Shown here piece by piece: positions 34,215 to 43,405 of a stretch of DNA of 64,000 nucleotides. The notes under the pieces were generated by a model. The model saw nothing but the letters and a program-made list of their open reading frames with translations, had not been told where the DNA came from and searched no databases. The stretch is from the NCBI RefSeq assembly GCF_900094705.1, contig NZ_FMAR01000009.1, positions 1 through 64,000 on the forward strand, in the 5' to 3' direction. A program made the translations under genes and the position numbers. This DNA comes from Chitinophaga costaii. GTDB lineage: Bacteria > Bacteroidota > Bacteroidia > Chitinophagales > Chitinophagaceae. Positions within the stretch are counted from its first letter, which is position 1. The number at the start of each line of letters is the position of its first letter.

Positions 34215-35369
34215 ATGTCAGACAGGCACATTATACATATGGACCAGGATGCGTTTTTTGTATCCGTGGAAGTGCGAAAGAATTCCAGCCTTGTCGGTAA
34301 GCCGGTCATCATCGGCGGCACCTCAGACCGTGGCGTGGTGGCTTCCTGTAGTTACGAAGCCCGTAAATTTGGCGTACATGCAGCCATGCCTTCCCGCATG
34401 GCCAAAATATTATGTCCACACGCCATTTTTGTGCGCGGCAATATGGATGAATATTCCAAGGCCTCACACGAGATCACCGAAATCCTGCGCGAAAAATCTC
34501 CCCTCATTGAAAAGGCCAGCATTGATGAACATTATATCGACATGACCGGTATGGACAAGTTTCACAATGTAGAAAAGTACGCCCATGAATTACGGCAACT
34601 GGTGATGCGGGAAACCTGCTTACCCATTAGTTTCGGATTGTCGGTCAATAAAACCGTGTCAAAGATTGCGACCAACGAATGTAAGCCCAATGGGGAACTG
34701 AATGTTAAAGAACAGCAGGTCCGGAATTTCCTGAACCCGCTTTCCATCCGCAAAATACCAGGAATGGGCGAAAAAACTTTTATTAAACTCAGCGACATGG
34801 GTATCAAAAAAATACAGACCCTCTCGCAAATCCACCCAGAGCAAATGAGCGCCATCCTGGGCAAAAACGGCCTGGTGCTGCTGCAAAAAGCCAACGGTAT
34901 CGATACTGCTCCGGTCATCCCTTTCCAGGAGCAAAAAAGCATTGGTACCCAATGCACCTTCCATGCCGATTCTATTGATGTAGCCATGATTGGCAACCTG
35001 ATCACCTCCATGGTCACCAGTCTTGGCTTCCAGCTACGGGACAAAGGCAAGCAGGCAGCCTGCATTACCGTAACCATCCGGTATTCCAATTTTGAAGACG
35101 TAAGCAAACAGGCAACCATTCCTTATACGGCGCTGGACAGTGTGCTGATTAAAAAGGCAAAGGAACTGTTTGCCCAGGTTTATCAAAAACGCATGCTGCT
35201 ACGGCTGGTAGGCATACGCCTCTCTAACCTGGTCAACGGGTTTGAGCAAATAGACCTGTACAACGATTCGCAGGAACAATACAATCTGGTGCAGGCCATG
35301 GATAAGATCAGGAAAAGATTTGGAGAACACGCCATCAAACTGGCCTCCACGCTCGACATAGACATTTAG
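34215..35369 (+). CDS. dinB: DNA polymerase IV (Y-family translesion polymerase)
   Basis: A 384-residue Y-family polymerase, a normal length. The catalytic residues are present: Asp10 in MDQDAFF and the Asp104-Glu105 pair in KASIDEHYIDM. The palm, the steric-gate region near residues 12-18 (AFFVSVE), the helix-hairpin-helix thumb (SIRKIPGMGEKTFIKLSDMGI) and the little finger (FHADSIDVAMIGNLITSMVTSL) follow in order. It copies past damaged bases with low fidelity. It is followed after only 2 bases by a dnaE-like gene, making a damage-tolerance operon of the DinB/DnaE2 type. The promoter carries a likely repressor site, so expression is probably induced by DNA damage. Confidence 0.95.
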   Translation: MSDRHIIHMDQDAFFVSVEVRKNSSLVGKPVIIGGTSDRGVVASCSYEARKFGVHAAMPSRMAKILCPHAIFVRGNMDEYSKASHEITEILREKSPLIEKASIDEHYIDMTGMDKFHNVEKYAHELRQLVMRETCLPISFGLSVNKTVSKIATNECKPNGELNVKEQQVRNFLNPLSIRKIPGMGEKTFIKLSDMGIKKIQTLSQIHPEQMSAILGKNGLVLLQKANGIDTAPVIPFQEQKSIGTQCTFHADSIDVAMIGNLITSMVTSLGFQLRDKGKQAACITVTIRYSNFEDVSKQATIPYTALDSVLIKKAKELFAQVYQKRMLLRLVGIRLSNLVNGFEQIDLYNDSQEQYNLVQAMDKIRKRFGEHAIKLASTLDIDI

Positions 35370-35371
35370 TT

Positions 35372-38314
35372 ATGTATCTCAACGTACATTCACAATACAG
35401 TCTCCGGTTTGGCACCATGTCTATCGCCAAACTGGTAGACGAAGCCATGGCCTGCGGGATCACGCAGATGGCGCTCACCGATATCAACAATTCTTCCGGC
35501 ATCATGGAGTTTATGCGGGCATGCCATAGTAGCGGCATTAAGCCGGTGGGGGGCATAGAATTCCGCAGGGGTAACACACTGTGTTACATTGGCATTGCCC
35601 AAAACAGGGAGGGCATGAAAGAGCTGAATGATTTTCTGACCAGCCATAACCTGGAAAAAAAAGAACTGCCCGACCAACCCATCGCCTTCCGGCATTGCTT
35701 TGTCATTTATCCTTTCAGCTATCAACAACCGCTCCGCGACAACGAATACCTGGGCATTTGTTTCCATGAACTTCACCAGTTGTACGGGAAAGACCTCTCG
35801 CTGATCAAAAACAAACTGGTGGCCCTGCAACCGGTGGTGGTGGCCGACAAACTGGAATACCGGCTGCATGAATACCTGCGGGCTATACACCTCAATACCC
35901 TGCTCACCAAAACCCTGGCAGCAGATAAATGCCGCAATACCGATACATTTATGCCGCCCGGCGCACTGGAAGCCAAATATGGCAAGTACCAGTTTATCCT
36001 CGACAACACCCGCAGCCTGCTACACCAGTGCGTGATGGACTACCCCAAAGGCAGGGTAAAGCTGAACAGAAAAACATTCACCGGCAGCCGGGAGGGCGAT
36101 TACACCCTCCTGCGCCAACTGGCCATGGAAGGGCTGGAATACCGGTACGGCAAGCACCACCCCGCGGCGCTCAAAAAGGTAAACGAAGAATTGAAGGTGA
36201 TTTATGACCTGGATTTTTGCACCTATTTCCTGATCACCAAAGACATTATCCAGCACACCCAGGCAAAAGGCTATTACCACGTGGGCCGTGGTTCCGGCGC
36301 CAATAGCACAGTGGCCTACTGCCTGCGGATTACCGATGTAGACCCGCTGGAGCTGGACTTGTATTTTGAACGCTTCCTTAATTCGCAGCGCACTTCCCCG
36401 CCGGATTTCGACATCGACTATTCCTGGGATGAGCGAGATGCCGTGCAGCAATACATCTTCAACCGTTTTGGCGCAGCCCATACGGCCCTGCTGGGCACCA
36501 TGACCACATTCAAAGACCGGAGCATTATCCGGGAAATTGGAAAAGTAATGGGACTGCCGGAAGCAGAGATCAAAGGGTTTACCGACCCGACCCAGGACAC
36601 CGCGAACCGCAATAATCCCACCTTCCAAAAAATAATGGCCGTGTACAAGCTGATGAACGACATGCCCAACCAGCGCAGCATTCATGCGGGCGGCATCCTC
36701 ATCTCCGAAGAGCCTATTACCTACTATACCGCCCTGGACCTGCCGCCCAAAGGATTACCCACCGTGCAATGGGACATGTACGAAGCCGAAAAAATCGGGT
36801 ACGACAAATACGATATCCTGTCCCAAAGGGGCATTGGACATATCAAAGAAGCCGTGCGCCTCATTGCACAGCACCAGCATACCAAGGTGGATGTGCATGA
36901 TGTAAAACGGTTCATGAAAGACCCGGAGATCAATAGGCACCTGCAATCTGGCAATACCATCGGGTGCTTTTATATTGAATCGCCCGCCATGCGGCAACTG
37001 CTCTGCAAATTGCGCTGCAACAATTACCTCACACTAGTAGCGGCCAGCTCCATCATCCGCCCGGGCGTGGCCCAATCCGGGATGATGAAGGCCTATATTC
37101 AAAACTTTCACCACCCCGAAAACATCCAGTACCTCCACCCTGTAATGGAAGAACAGCTCAAAGAAACATTCGGGGTAATGGTGTACCAGGAAGATGTGAT
37201 TAAGATCTGCATTCATTATGCTGGCATGGATGGCACCGATGCTGATATATTACGGCGGGGCATGAGTGGAAAATACCGGTCAAAAATGGAATTCGACAAG
37301 CTCGTGGAAAAGTTCTTCCAGCAGGCCAAGGCCCTGGGCCGGGAAGAATCTATCACGCAGGAAGTATGGCGACAGGTTGCTTCCTTTGCCGGCTACAGTT
37401 TTTCCAAAGCCCACTCTGCCAGCTTCGCCGTAGAAAGCTACCAAAGCCTGTTCCTCAAAACCTACTACCCCCGGGAGTTTATGGTAGCTGTACTCAATAA
37501 TTATGGTGGCTTTTATGCCCGGTGGCTGTATGTGCATGAACTGCGCAAAACCGGTGCATCGGTGCAACTGCCCTGCATTAACCAGAGCCAGACAGTGGTG
37601 AGCATTAATGGCGATGTGGTGTACCTGGGCTTCATCGGCATCCTGGGCCTGGAAACGGAATGGATGGATCGTATCATCCAGGAACGAAACAAGAACGGGC
37701 ATTATGCAAACCTGGAAGATTTTATCAAAAGAACGGGCATCGGCCTGGAGCAAACCATTATCCTCATCCGTGTGGGGGCGTTGCGATTTACCGGCCTCAG
37801 TAAAAAACAACTACTGTGGGACGTACATAAATTTTTAGGTAACAAAGTAAAGCCGGCATCCAGCCCGGAACTGTTTCAGGTGGCAGCCAAATTGTACCAC
37901 CTGCCCGAATTGCTGAACACCAAGCTGGAAGACGCCTACCACGAAATAGAGCTGCTGGGATTTCCGCTCACGCTGTCTATGTTCAACCTGTTGAAAACCA
38001 GTTATCGGGGCGATGTTCGCGCCCATAATTTGCTAGCCCATGTAGGCCAGGTCGTGAAAATCGTAGGTCTGTATGTCTGTGAAAAAACGGTACACACGAA
38101 GAATGGTAAAAAAATGTGGTTCGGCACTTTCCTGGATGCCGATGGTAATTTTTTCGACACCACCCATTTTCCCAACACAACACCGGCCTATCCCTTCCGG
38201 GGCATGGGTTGTTACCTTATCCTGGGAAAGGTGGTGGAAGATGTTGGATTTCCAAGCATAGAGGTTGCCCGGTTTGCCAAGCTGGAAATAGTGGGCAACC
38301 CGGTGATGGAATAG
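35372..38314 (+). CDS. dnaE: DNA polymerase III alpha-like subunit (DnaE, damage-tolerance type)
   Basis: A 980-residue C-family polymerase, shorter than replicative DnaE (about 1160). The N-terminal PHP region has lost metal ligands: NVHSQYS where HxHS is usual and LTDINN where TDHNN is usual, so it should lack proofreading-type activity. The polymerase core has PDFDID at about residues 344-349, the strong nucleotide site YSFSKAHSASFA near 675, and NNYLTLVAASSIIRPG. A C-terminal OB-type segment (VVKIVGLYVCEKTVHTKNGKKMWF) is retained. It is read immediately after dinB. By analogy with ImuB/DnaE2 cassettes it should act in mutagenic translesion synthesis; whether it could also replicate DNA is not evident. 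Confidence 0.9.
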   Translation: MYLNVHSQYSLRFGTMSIAKLVDEAMACGITQMALTDINNSSGIMEFMRACHSSGIKPVGGIEFRRGNTLCYIGIAQNREGMKELNDFLTSHNLEKKELPDQPIAFRHCFVIYPFSYQQPLRDNEYLGICFHELHQLYGKDLSLIKNKLVALQPVVVADKLEYRLHEYLRAIHLNTLLTKTLAADKCRNTDTFMPPGALEAKYGKYQFILDNTRSLLHQCVMDYPKGRVKLNRKTFTGSREGDYTLLRQLAMEGLEYRYGKHHPAALKKVNEELKVIYDLDFCTYFLITKDIIQHTQAKGYYHVGRGSGANSTVAYCLRITDVDPLELDLYFERFLNSQRTSPPDFDIDYSWDERDAVQQYIFNRFGAAHTALLGTMTTFKDRSIIREIGKVMGLPEAEIKGFTDPTQDTANRNNPTFQKIMAVYKLMNDMPNQRSIHAGGILISEEPITYYTALDLPPKGLPTVQWDMYEAEKIGYDKYDILSQRGIGHIKEAVRLIAQHQHTKVDVHDVKRFMKDPEINRHLQSGNTIGCFYIESPAMRQLLCKLRCNNYLTLVAASSIIRPGVAQSGMMKAYIQNFHHPENIQYLHPVMEEQLKETFGVMVYQEDVIKICIHYAGMDGTDADILRRGMSGKYRSKMEFDKLVEKFFQQAKALGREESITQEVWRQVASFAGYSFSKAHSASFAVESYQSLFLKTYYPREFMVAVLNNYGGFYARWLYVHELRKTGASVQLPCINQSQTVVSINGDVVYLGFIGILGLETEWMDRIIQERNKNGHYANLEDFIKRTGIGLEQTIILIRVGALRFTGLSKKQLLWDVHKFLGNKVKPASSPELFQVAAKLYHLPELLNTKLEDAYHEIELLGFPLTLSMFNLLKTSYRGDVRAHNLLAHVGQVVKIVGLYVCEKTVHTKNGKKMWFGTFLDADGNFFDTTHFPNTTPAYPFRGMGCYLILGKVVEDVGFPSIEVARFAKLEIVGNPVME

Positions 38315-38347
38315 GGAAATAAACCGGCAAGCATTCCGCAAGGATCA

Positions 38348-39961
38348 TTAATTTGGATAGTCATCATCTATAAATTTAATATCCATGATCTTCCGCTCAA
38401 AATCATTGGCCGGCACTAACGCCCGGGACTTTACCCGCATTTTATAGGTATACACAGTACTAACACTATAATCCAGGATCTTAGCAATGACCTCCTGCTC
38501 ATTAATACCCAGCCGCATAAGCGCAAATATCCGCAGCGTAGCATTGAGCGTTTCTCCGGTTTTGGGCCAAATCTGATCTTCCTTTTTTAACAGCGCATTA
38601 AACGATGTAATGAAATTGGGGAACATGGTTAAAAAAACGGTGTCCAGCATATTATATAATTGCCCTTTTTCTTCTTCAATATGAACGTCGTTCAAAAACT
38701 GGTTCACATCATTATATTTTCCCAGCTTAATATTATGCTGGGTTTGGAGTTTTACTTTATCCAACATTTCAATGTAGGAAGAACAAGTTTTAAAAAACAA
38801 CCCAATAAGCTCCTCCTTAATTTTAGAAGCCTCCCACAATTTTTCGTTAACGCTTTCCAGCTCGCTGTTTTTTTCTTTGATTACCCCATCATTCGCTTTG
38901 ATCTGCAAAAATTGCCTCCGGTATATAACCAGCAGAAAAAGCAATACCACGGCCACAATCAAAAAAACAAGAATGCCGATAAGTAACTTATCTCTTTCAT
39001 GTTGTTGCTCATCGATCAGTTTAGCGGCTACCATGGGTAGTAAGGATTCAATCTGCACCGCACGGTTCCTGGCTCCATAAAATTTGGCGTTACGTACCGC
39101 TTCTTGCAAAAGCAGGAAGGCATCGTTTGTTTTATTTAAATTAAACAACTCCTGACCAAGTAAGAAGATGGCCAGGGTTTCCTTGGTAGAGGAACGGATA
39201 TCATTAATGGCAGCCAGTGCAAGAAAAAATATCCTATCCTGCCCGGTAAAGGCATAGCTGATCCTGGTGGCCACCATAGCAAGGCTATGCTCCGGCAATT
39301 GCTGCCGCATAATATAATGGTAGAAAAAATCAGGAGTTAGTTTTTTTTGCTTTACCGAATCTGGCTGGAATGCCAGGTTTATGGTATGTTCAAATTCGTT
39401 ATAAGGGGTAATTCGCTTAGCCTTTTTAACATATTCAGCCGATTGCTGCTTATAATTCCACGAAAAATAAGCATCATTATCATATTCGGCAATGCCGGCA
39501 TTGAGCCGTGCCCCAAAATTCAGAAAATCAGATTTAAGTGTTTCGGGGATACTGTCCGCCGCCAATTCCCGAATATTATCAAAGGCCTCCTTGTAAAATC
39601 CAGCCTTTAACAACATATTTCCTTGGGAAATTTTATGCTGGATCAGTTCGTCGGCTTTCCCAAACTTTTTCGAAAGAGTCAATATCTTTTGGCTGTATAC
39701 CATTGCGGAATCGAATTTATAAGAATGATATTCCTCATAAATCCTGGTGTACAGGTTTAATTGAGCATCAAAATCCGTACTATCTACACACAACAACGCT
39801 GCCTGAAGCTGATTTATACGCTTTTGTTTGTCTACCTCATACACATGTTCTCGGTTCAACTCGGTTTTTAAAACTTTCATTAAACTGTCTGCTGATTCCT
39901 TTTGGGCATAACCATTCAATGAAGTTATTAGAAAAAAAGTAACACTTAATAGTTTTTTCAT
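38348..39961 (-). CDS. DUF6377 (SusR-like) transmembrane regulator
   Basis: A 537-residue membrane regulator. After a signal peptide (MKKLLSVTFFLITSLNGYAQ), the periplasmic part (residues 20-325) is made of TPR-like helices (for example YSQKILTLSKKFGKADELIQHKISQGNMLL). One membrane helix lies at about 326-347 (KLLIGILVFLIVAVVLLFLL), then a coiled coil at 350-385. The C-terminus holds a helix-turn-helix (EQEVIAKILDYSVSTVYTYKMRVKS, about 475-505) that would bind DNA from the inner membrane. It resembles SusR of the starch system and DUF6377 proteins. It is divergent from a SusC gene over a 413-base gap and is probably the activator of that SusC/SusD pair. Confidence 0.88.
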   Translation of the reverse strand: MKKLLSVTFFLITSLNGYAQKESADSLMKVLKTELNREHVYEVDKQKRINQLQAALLCVDSTDFDAQLNLYTRIYEEYHSYKFDSAMVYSQKILTLSKKFGKADELIQHKISQGNMLLKAGFYKEAFDNIRELAADSIPETLKSDFLNFGARLNAGIAEYDNDAYFSWNYKQQSAEYVKKAKRITPYNEFEHTINLAFQPDSVKQKKLTPDFFYHYIMRQQLPEHSLAMVATRISYAFTGQDRIFFLALAAINDIRSSTKETLAIFLLGQELFNLNKTNDAFLLLQEAVRNAKFYGARNRAVQIESLLPMVAAKLIDEQQHERDKLLIGILVFLIVAVVLLFLLVIYRRQFLQIKANDGVIKEKNSELESVNEKLWEASKIKEELIGLFFKTCSSYIEMLDKVKLQTQHNIKLGKYNDVNQFLNDVHIEEEKGQLYNMLDTVFLTMFPNFITSFNALLKKEDQIWPKTGETLNATLRIFALMRLGINEQEVIAKILDYSVSTVYTYKMRVKSRALVPANDFERKIMDIKFIDDDYPN

Positions 39962-40374
39962 ATAGATCTAAGATCTAATCTAATATAATTGAATGCCATT
40001 ATGGGTCTTGCTGGATGGACACCTGCAATTGGTTTTTCCTGGTAATTCGCTCAAACTTCCTTTTCTATTTATACCATTATTATACCATTTTTTGATACTT
40101 ATGAGGTATTATAACCTACCTTGAATTATCATTTTGGCTTTGTAATAAAGGAAATGCGTCCTTAATACGGTTAGATTTTCTAAAACTCTATTTTTCATAA
40201 CTTATTGACAATCAATATAATAAAAACGAAATCCATTAGATTTTTCCAATAAACGGCCAGCTTACGGCCTCCAGTGCATAATTAGTGATTTAATTTGACC
40301 TGTCAATCAATAATCATCACTGGTGAAATATTTGTAGCATCATTCGCAATTGATGAGATAGTATACCCGCGTTC
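39962..40374. promoter_or_regulatory. Divergent control region of the regulator and SusC/D pair
   Basis: This 413-base gap lies between two divergent genes and is AT-rich. A near-repeat AGATCTA occurs twice at 39964-39978. AATATTTG at about 40326-40333, near the SusC end, is one base from TAnnTTTG but lacks a matching TTG. No strong palindrome is visible. A DUF6377/SusR-type activator would be expected to bind here, but I cannot point to its site. Confidence 0.4.
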
Positions 40375-43300
40375 ATGAACCAAATAAGCATTGTTATGCC
40401 AGTAAAAATTCTACGACTTTTAAGTTACCTCACCGTGCTGCTCACCATAGCTCCCCCCGCATTTGCACAATACCGGGTGATCACGGGAAAAGTAATTGAT
40501 TCCAGCACGAACACACCTATTCCGGGGGTAACGGTAAGAGTGGGCGGTACCCGCACAGGCACCACCACCGACGCAAATGGTACCTTCCAGGTATCGGTAA
40601 CAGCTAGCTCACACGCCCTCCTTTTTTCTTCCATTGATTACGCCTCCCAAACCGTAAACCTCACCGATCAAACCGAAATAACTGTTAAACTTGCCCCAAC
40701 CAGCGAACAACTAAAAGGGGTAGAAGTAATTAGCGTAGGATATGGCACGATGGATAAGCGGGAGGTATCCAGCGCCATTACACACGTGGGCAATAAGGAG
40801 CTCAAAACGGTGGCCGGGAATAACCCGCTGATGTCCTTGCAAGGAAAAGTGTCTGGGCTCACCATCTCCAATACCTCTACTGCCGATCCCAATTCCTCCC
40901 CCTCCATCCAGCTCAGGGGCGTATCCTCCCGCAATGCCGGATTGGGCCCCCTCTATGTGATCAACGGTGTGCCAGGTGGAAATATTGATAACATCAACCA
41001 GAACGATATAGAATCCATAGACGTACTTAAAGGTGGGGCGGCCTCCGCTATTTATGGCACCAGGGGTAGCAATGGCGTTATCATTATTACGACCAAAAAG
41101 GGCACTGGCGATTCAAAAATGGAATATAATGGATATTTCAGCGTGGATCAGCTCACTATGAAACCAGATATCCTCAGCGCCAGTGAATTCCGCAAATATA
41201 GGGTAAACGCCAGCCCCAGCCAGGGTATTGATTACGGTGCCAGTACCAATTGGCTCAAATCCGTTACCCGTTCTGCTGCATACGGTCAAAAACATACGTT
41301 ACAAATATCTGGTGGCACACCATACGACAACTTTTTTGCCTCCGCAGACTATCGCAATGCAAACGGTATAGACTTACGAGCTTATAAAAAGGAGTATGGT
41401 GCCCGCATCAACCTGAATCATACTTCCAAAAGTGATGTGTACACCGTTTCTCTGAACGTAGCGCCCCGGTATATGCATACCAGCAACTCCGATCAGGGCA
41501 ATTTCAACAACGCTATCACGCTGAATCCTACCCAGCCTATTTACGACAGTACCGGGTATCACTACCTGAATACCGGCTTCTTTGCCAATAACCCGGTGGA
41601 GAATGCTAAACTCATCAAAAGTGAGGCGGAAATAAAGGAATTAGACATGAGCGCCTCGCTGAAGGTAAATATTTTGAAAAATCTGTATTCTACCGTAACG
41701 GTGTCGAATATAAAATCTTCTTACAAGAACTTAAATTTTAGTCCCTCTACCCTCAGCACTATTGTACACTCCGGGCAGGTGACCAAAACCAACTATGCCT
41801 CTCAGGAGCAAAAGGACAACGATCAGCAAAACCTAGAATGGACGATCAATTATGGGCTTAACCTCAAAAAAAATCACTTTAAGATTTTAGGAGGATACTC
41901 TTACAGCTACTTCAATTACCAGCAGTTCAGCGCAAATAACTACGATTTTCCTTTCGATGTATTTACCTGGAATAATCTGGGCTCCGGCACCTGGAATGGT
42001 GGGGCTGCAGGCAATGGACAGGGGGCGGTAGCCTCCACCCAGAACGATTCGCGTTTGGCAGCCTTCTTTGGTAGGATTAACTATGACTTTGATAACAAAT
42101 ACATCTTAACTGCCAGCCTACGGCATGAAGGCTCCTCAAAATTTGGCGCTGATAAGAAATGGGGAGACTTCCCCGCCCTGTCTGCGGCATGGCGCATTAT
42201 TGATGAAGATTTTCTAAAAGACAAAGTTAGCTGGTTGAATGATTTGAAGATCCGGGCCGATTATGGCATTACCGGCAACCAGGATTTCGATAATTACAAA
42301 TCCCTGCTTTTATATGGTCCTTATGGATTCTTCAACTTCGATGGCACTACCTACCAGGTGTATGGGCCGGCGCAGAACATTAATCCAAGCCTGGGATGGG
42401 AAAAAGCCATCAACTTTAACGTAGGGATAGACTTTGCATTATTTAATAGCCGTTTAGCTGGTTCTATAAACTATTACGCACGTACCAACAAAGACTTGCT
42501 GGGCTACTATAATGTGCCCCTTCCTCCCAACCCTCAATCGCAAACCTATACCAATGTTGGTAAAATGAAGAACTCCGGTTTTGAGGTACAAATGAGCGGC
42601 ACAGCGGTACAGAACAAGAACTTCACTTACAATCTAACCCTCACAGCTGCTTATAACAATAACAAATTTGTTTCTTTTTCCAATAGCCTCTACCAGGGCG
42701 CTCCTTATCAAGACCTGGCATCCTTACCGAGCCCAGGCACACCCGGTACTATTGAGCGTTTGCAAGAAGGCCACCGTATCGGAGAATTTTATATGTTGAA
42801 ATCGGCAGGCGTAGATCAGGATGGCAAATTGCTTGTCTATAAAAAAGATGGTACCGTTGTTACCGCCAACCAGGCTTCTGCCGACGACAAACAATTTGTG
42901 GGTAATGGTTTGCCTAAATTTTCAGGTTCATTGGGCAATGTATTTTCCTACAAAAATTGGGATCTGAACATCTTTTTAAGGGGAAACTTTGGATACAGTC
43001 TGTTTAACATGCAGGCCTTTTATATAGGTACACCGGCCACCCAATCAGATGCTAATACGTTAAAATCGGCATACGATTCAAAAAGCAAGTATTCAAAACT
43101 CACCAATTCGGCTACCACAGGGCTTGCTTCTGACTATTTCCTGGAGTCGGGCTCCTTTATAAAGATCGATAACGTGACATTGGGTTATAACCTCGGTATT
43201 AATTCCAGGTTCCTGCATCACCTCCGTATTTATGCAGCAGCCAGCAACTTGCACACTTTCACCCACTTCAAAGGGGGCGACCCCGACCTGTATCCAGTGA

Positions 43301-43386
43301 ATGGTTTAACCCCTGGCGTACAGAGTAATTTAAACTTTTACCCGGCTACTATTCAATTATTAGGAGGCGTTCAGGTAACATTCTAA
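40375..43386 (+). CDS. SusC/RagA TonB-dependent transporter without STN domain
   Basis: A 1003-residue protein; Met8 (40396) would also fit as start. A signal peptide (LRLLSYLTVLLTIAPPAFA) leads directly into the carboxypeptidase-regulatory-like domain (RVITGKVIDSSTNTPIPGVTVRVGG, about residues 33-115), without any STN domain. The plug shows VEVISVGYGTMDKREVSSAITHV and IYGTRGSNGVIIITT; the barrel ends GGVQVTF. Lack of STN agrees with the neighbouring SusR-like DUF6377 regulator rather than a FecR/sigma pair. SusD follows 19 bases downstream. No degrading enzyme is coded nearby, so the ligand may be processed elsewhere or be an intact small molecule. Confidence 0.93.
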   Translation: MNQISIVMPVKILRLLSYLTVLLTIAPPAFAQYRVITGKVIDSSTNTPIPGVTVRVGGTRTGTTTDANGTFQVSVTASSHALLFSSIDYASQTVNLTDQTEITVKLAPTSEQLKGVEVISVGYGTMDKREVSSAITHVGNKELKTVAGNNPLMSLQGKVSGLTISNTSTADPNSSPSIQLRGVSSRNAGLGPLYVINGVPGGNIDNINQNDIESIDVLKGGAASAIYGTRGSNGVIIITTKKGTGDSKMEYNGYFSVDQLTMKPDILSASEFRKYRVNASPSQGIDYGASTNWLKSVTRSAAYGQKHTLQISGGTPYDNFFASADYRNANGIDLRAYKKEYGARINLNHTSKSDVYTVSLNVAPRYMHTSNSDQGNFNNAITLNPTQPIYDSTGYHYLNTGFFANNPVENAKLIKSEAEIKELDMSASLKVNILKNLYSTVTVSNIKSSYKNLNFSPSTLSTIVHSGQVTKTNYASQEQKDNDQQNLEWTINYGLNLKKNHFKILGGYSYSYFNYQQFSANNYDFPFDVFTWNNLGSGTWNGGAAGNGQGAVASTQNDSRLAAFFGRINYDFDNKYILTASLRHEGSSKFGADKKWGDFPALSAAWRIIDEDFLKDKVSWLNDLKIRADYGITGNQDFDNYKSLLLYGPYGFFNFDGTTYQVYGPAQNINPSLGWEKAINFNVGIDFALFNSRLAGSINYYARTNKDLLGYYNVPLPPNPQSQTYTNVGKMKNSGFEVQMSGTAVQNKNFTYNLTLTAAYNNNKFVSFSNSLYQGAPYQDLASLPSPGTPGTIERLQEGHRIGEFYMLKSAGVDQDGKLLVYKKDGTVVTANQASADDKQFVGNGLPKFSGSLGNVFSYKNWDLNIFLRGNFGYSLFNMQAFYIGTPATQSDANTLKSAYDSKSKYSKLTNSATTGLASDYFLESGSFIKIDNVTLGYNLGINSRFLHHLRIYAAASNLHTFTHFKGGDPDLYPVNGLTPGVQSNLNFYPATIQLLGGVQVTF

Positions 43387-43405
43387 ACACTTAACAGGCA
43401 AAGAG

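Noticed and set aside
36020-36685. 221-codon minus-strand frame
   Set aside because: It is antisense to the DnaE-like gene, in the part holding the polymerase motifs.
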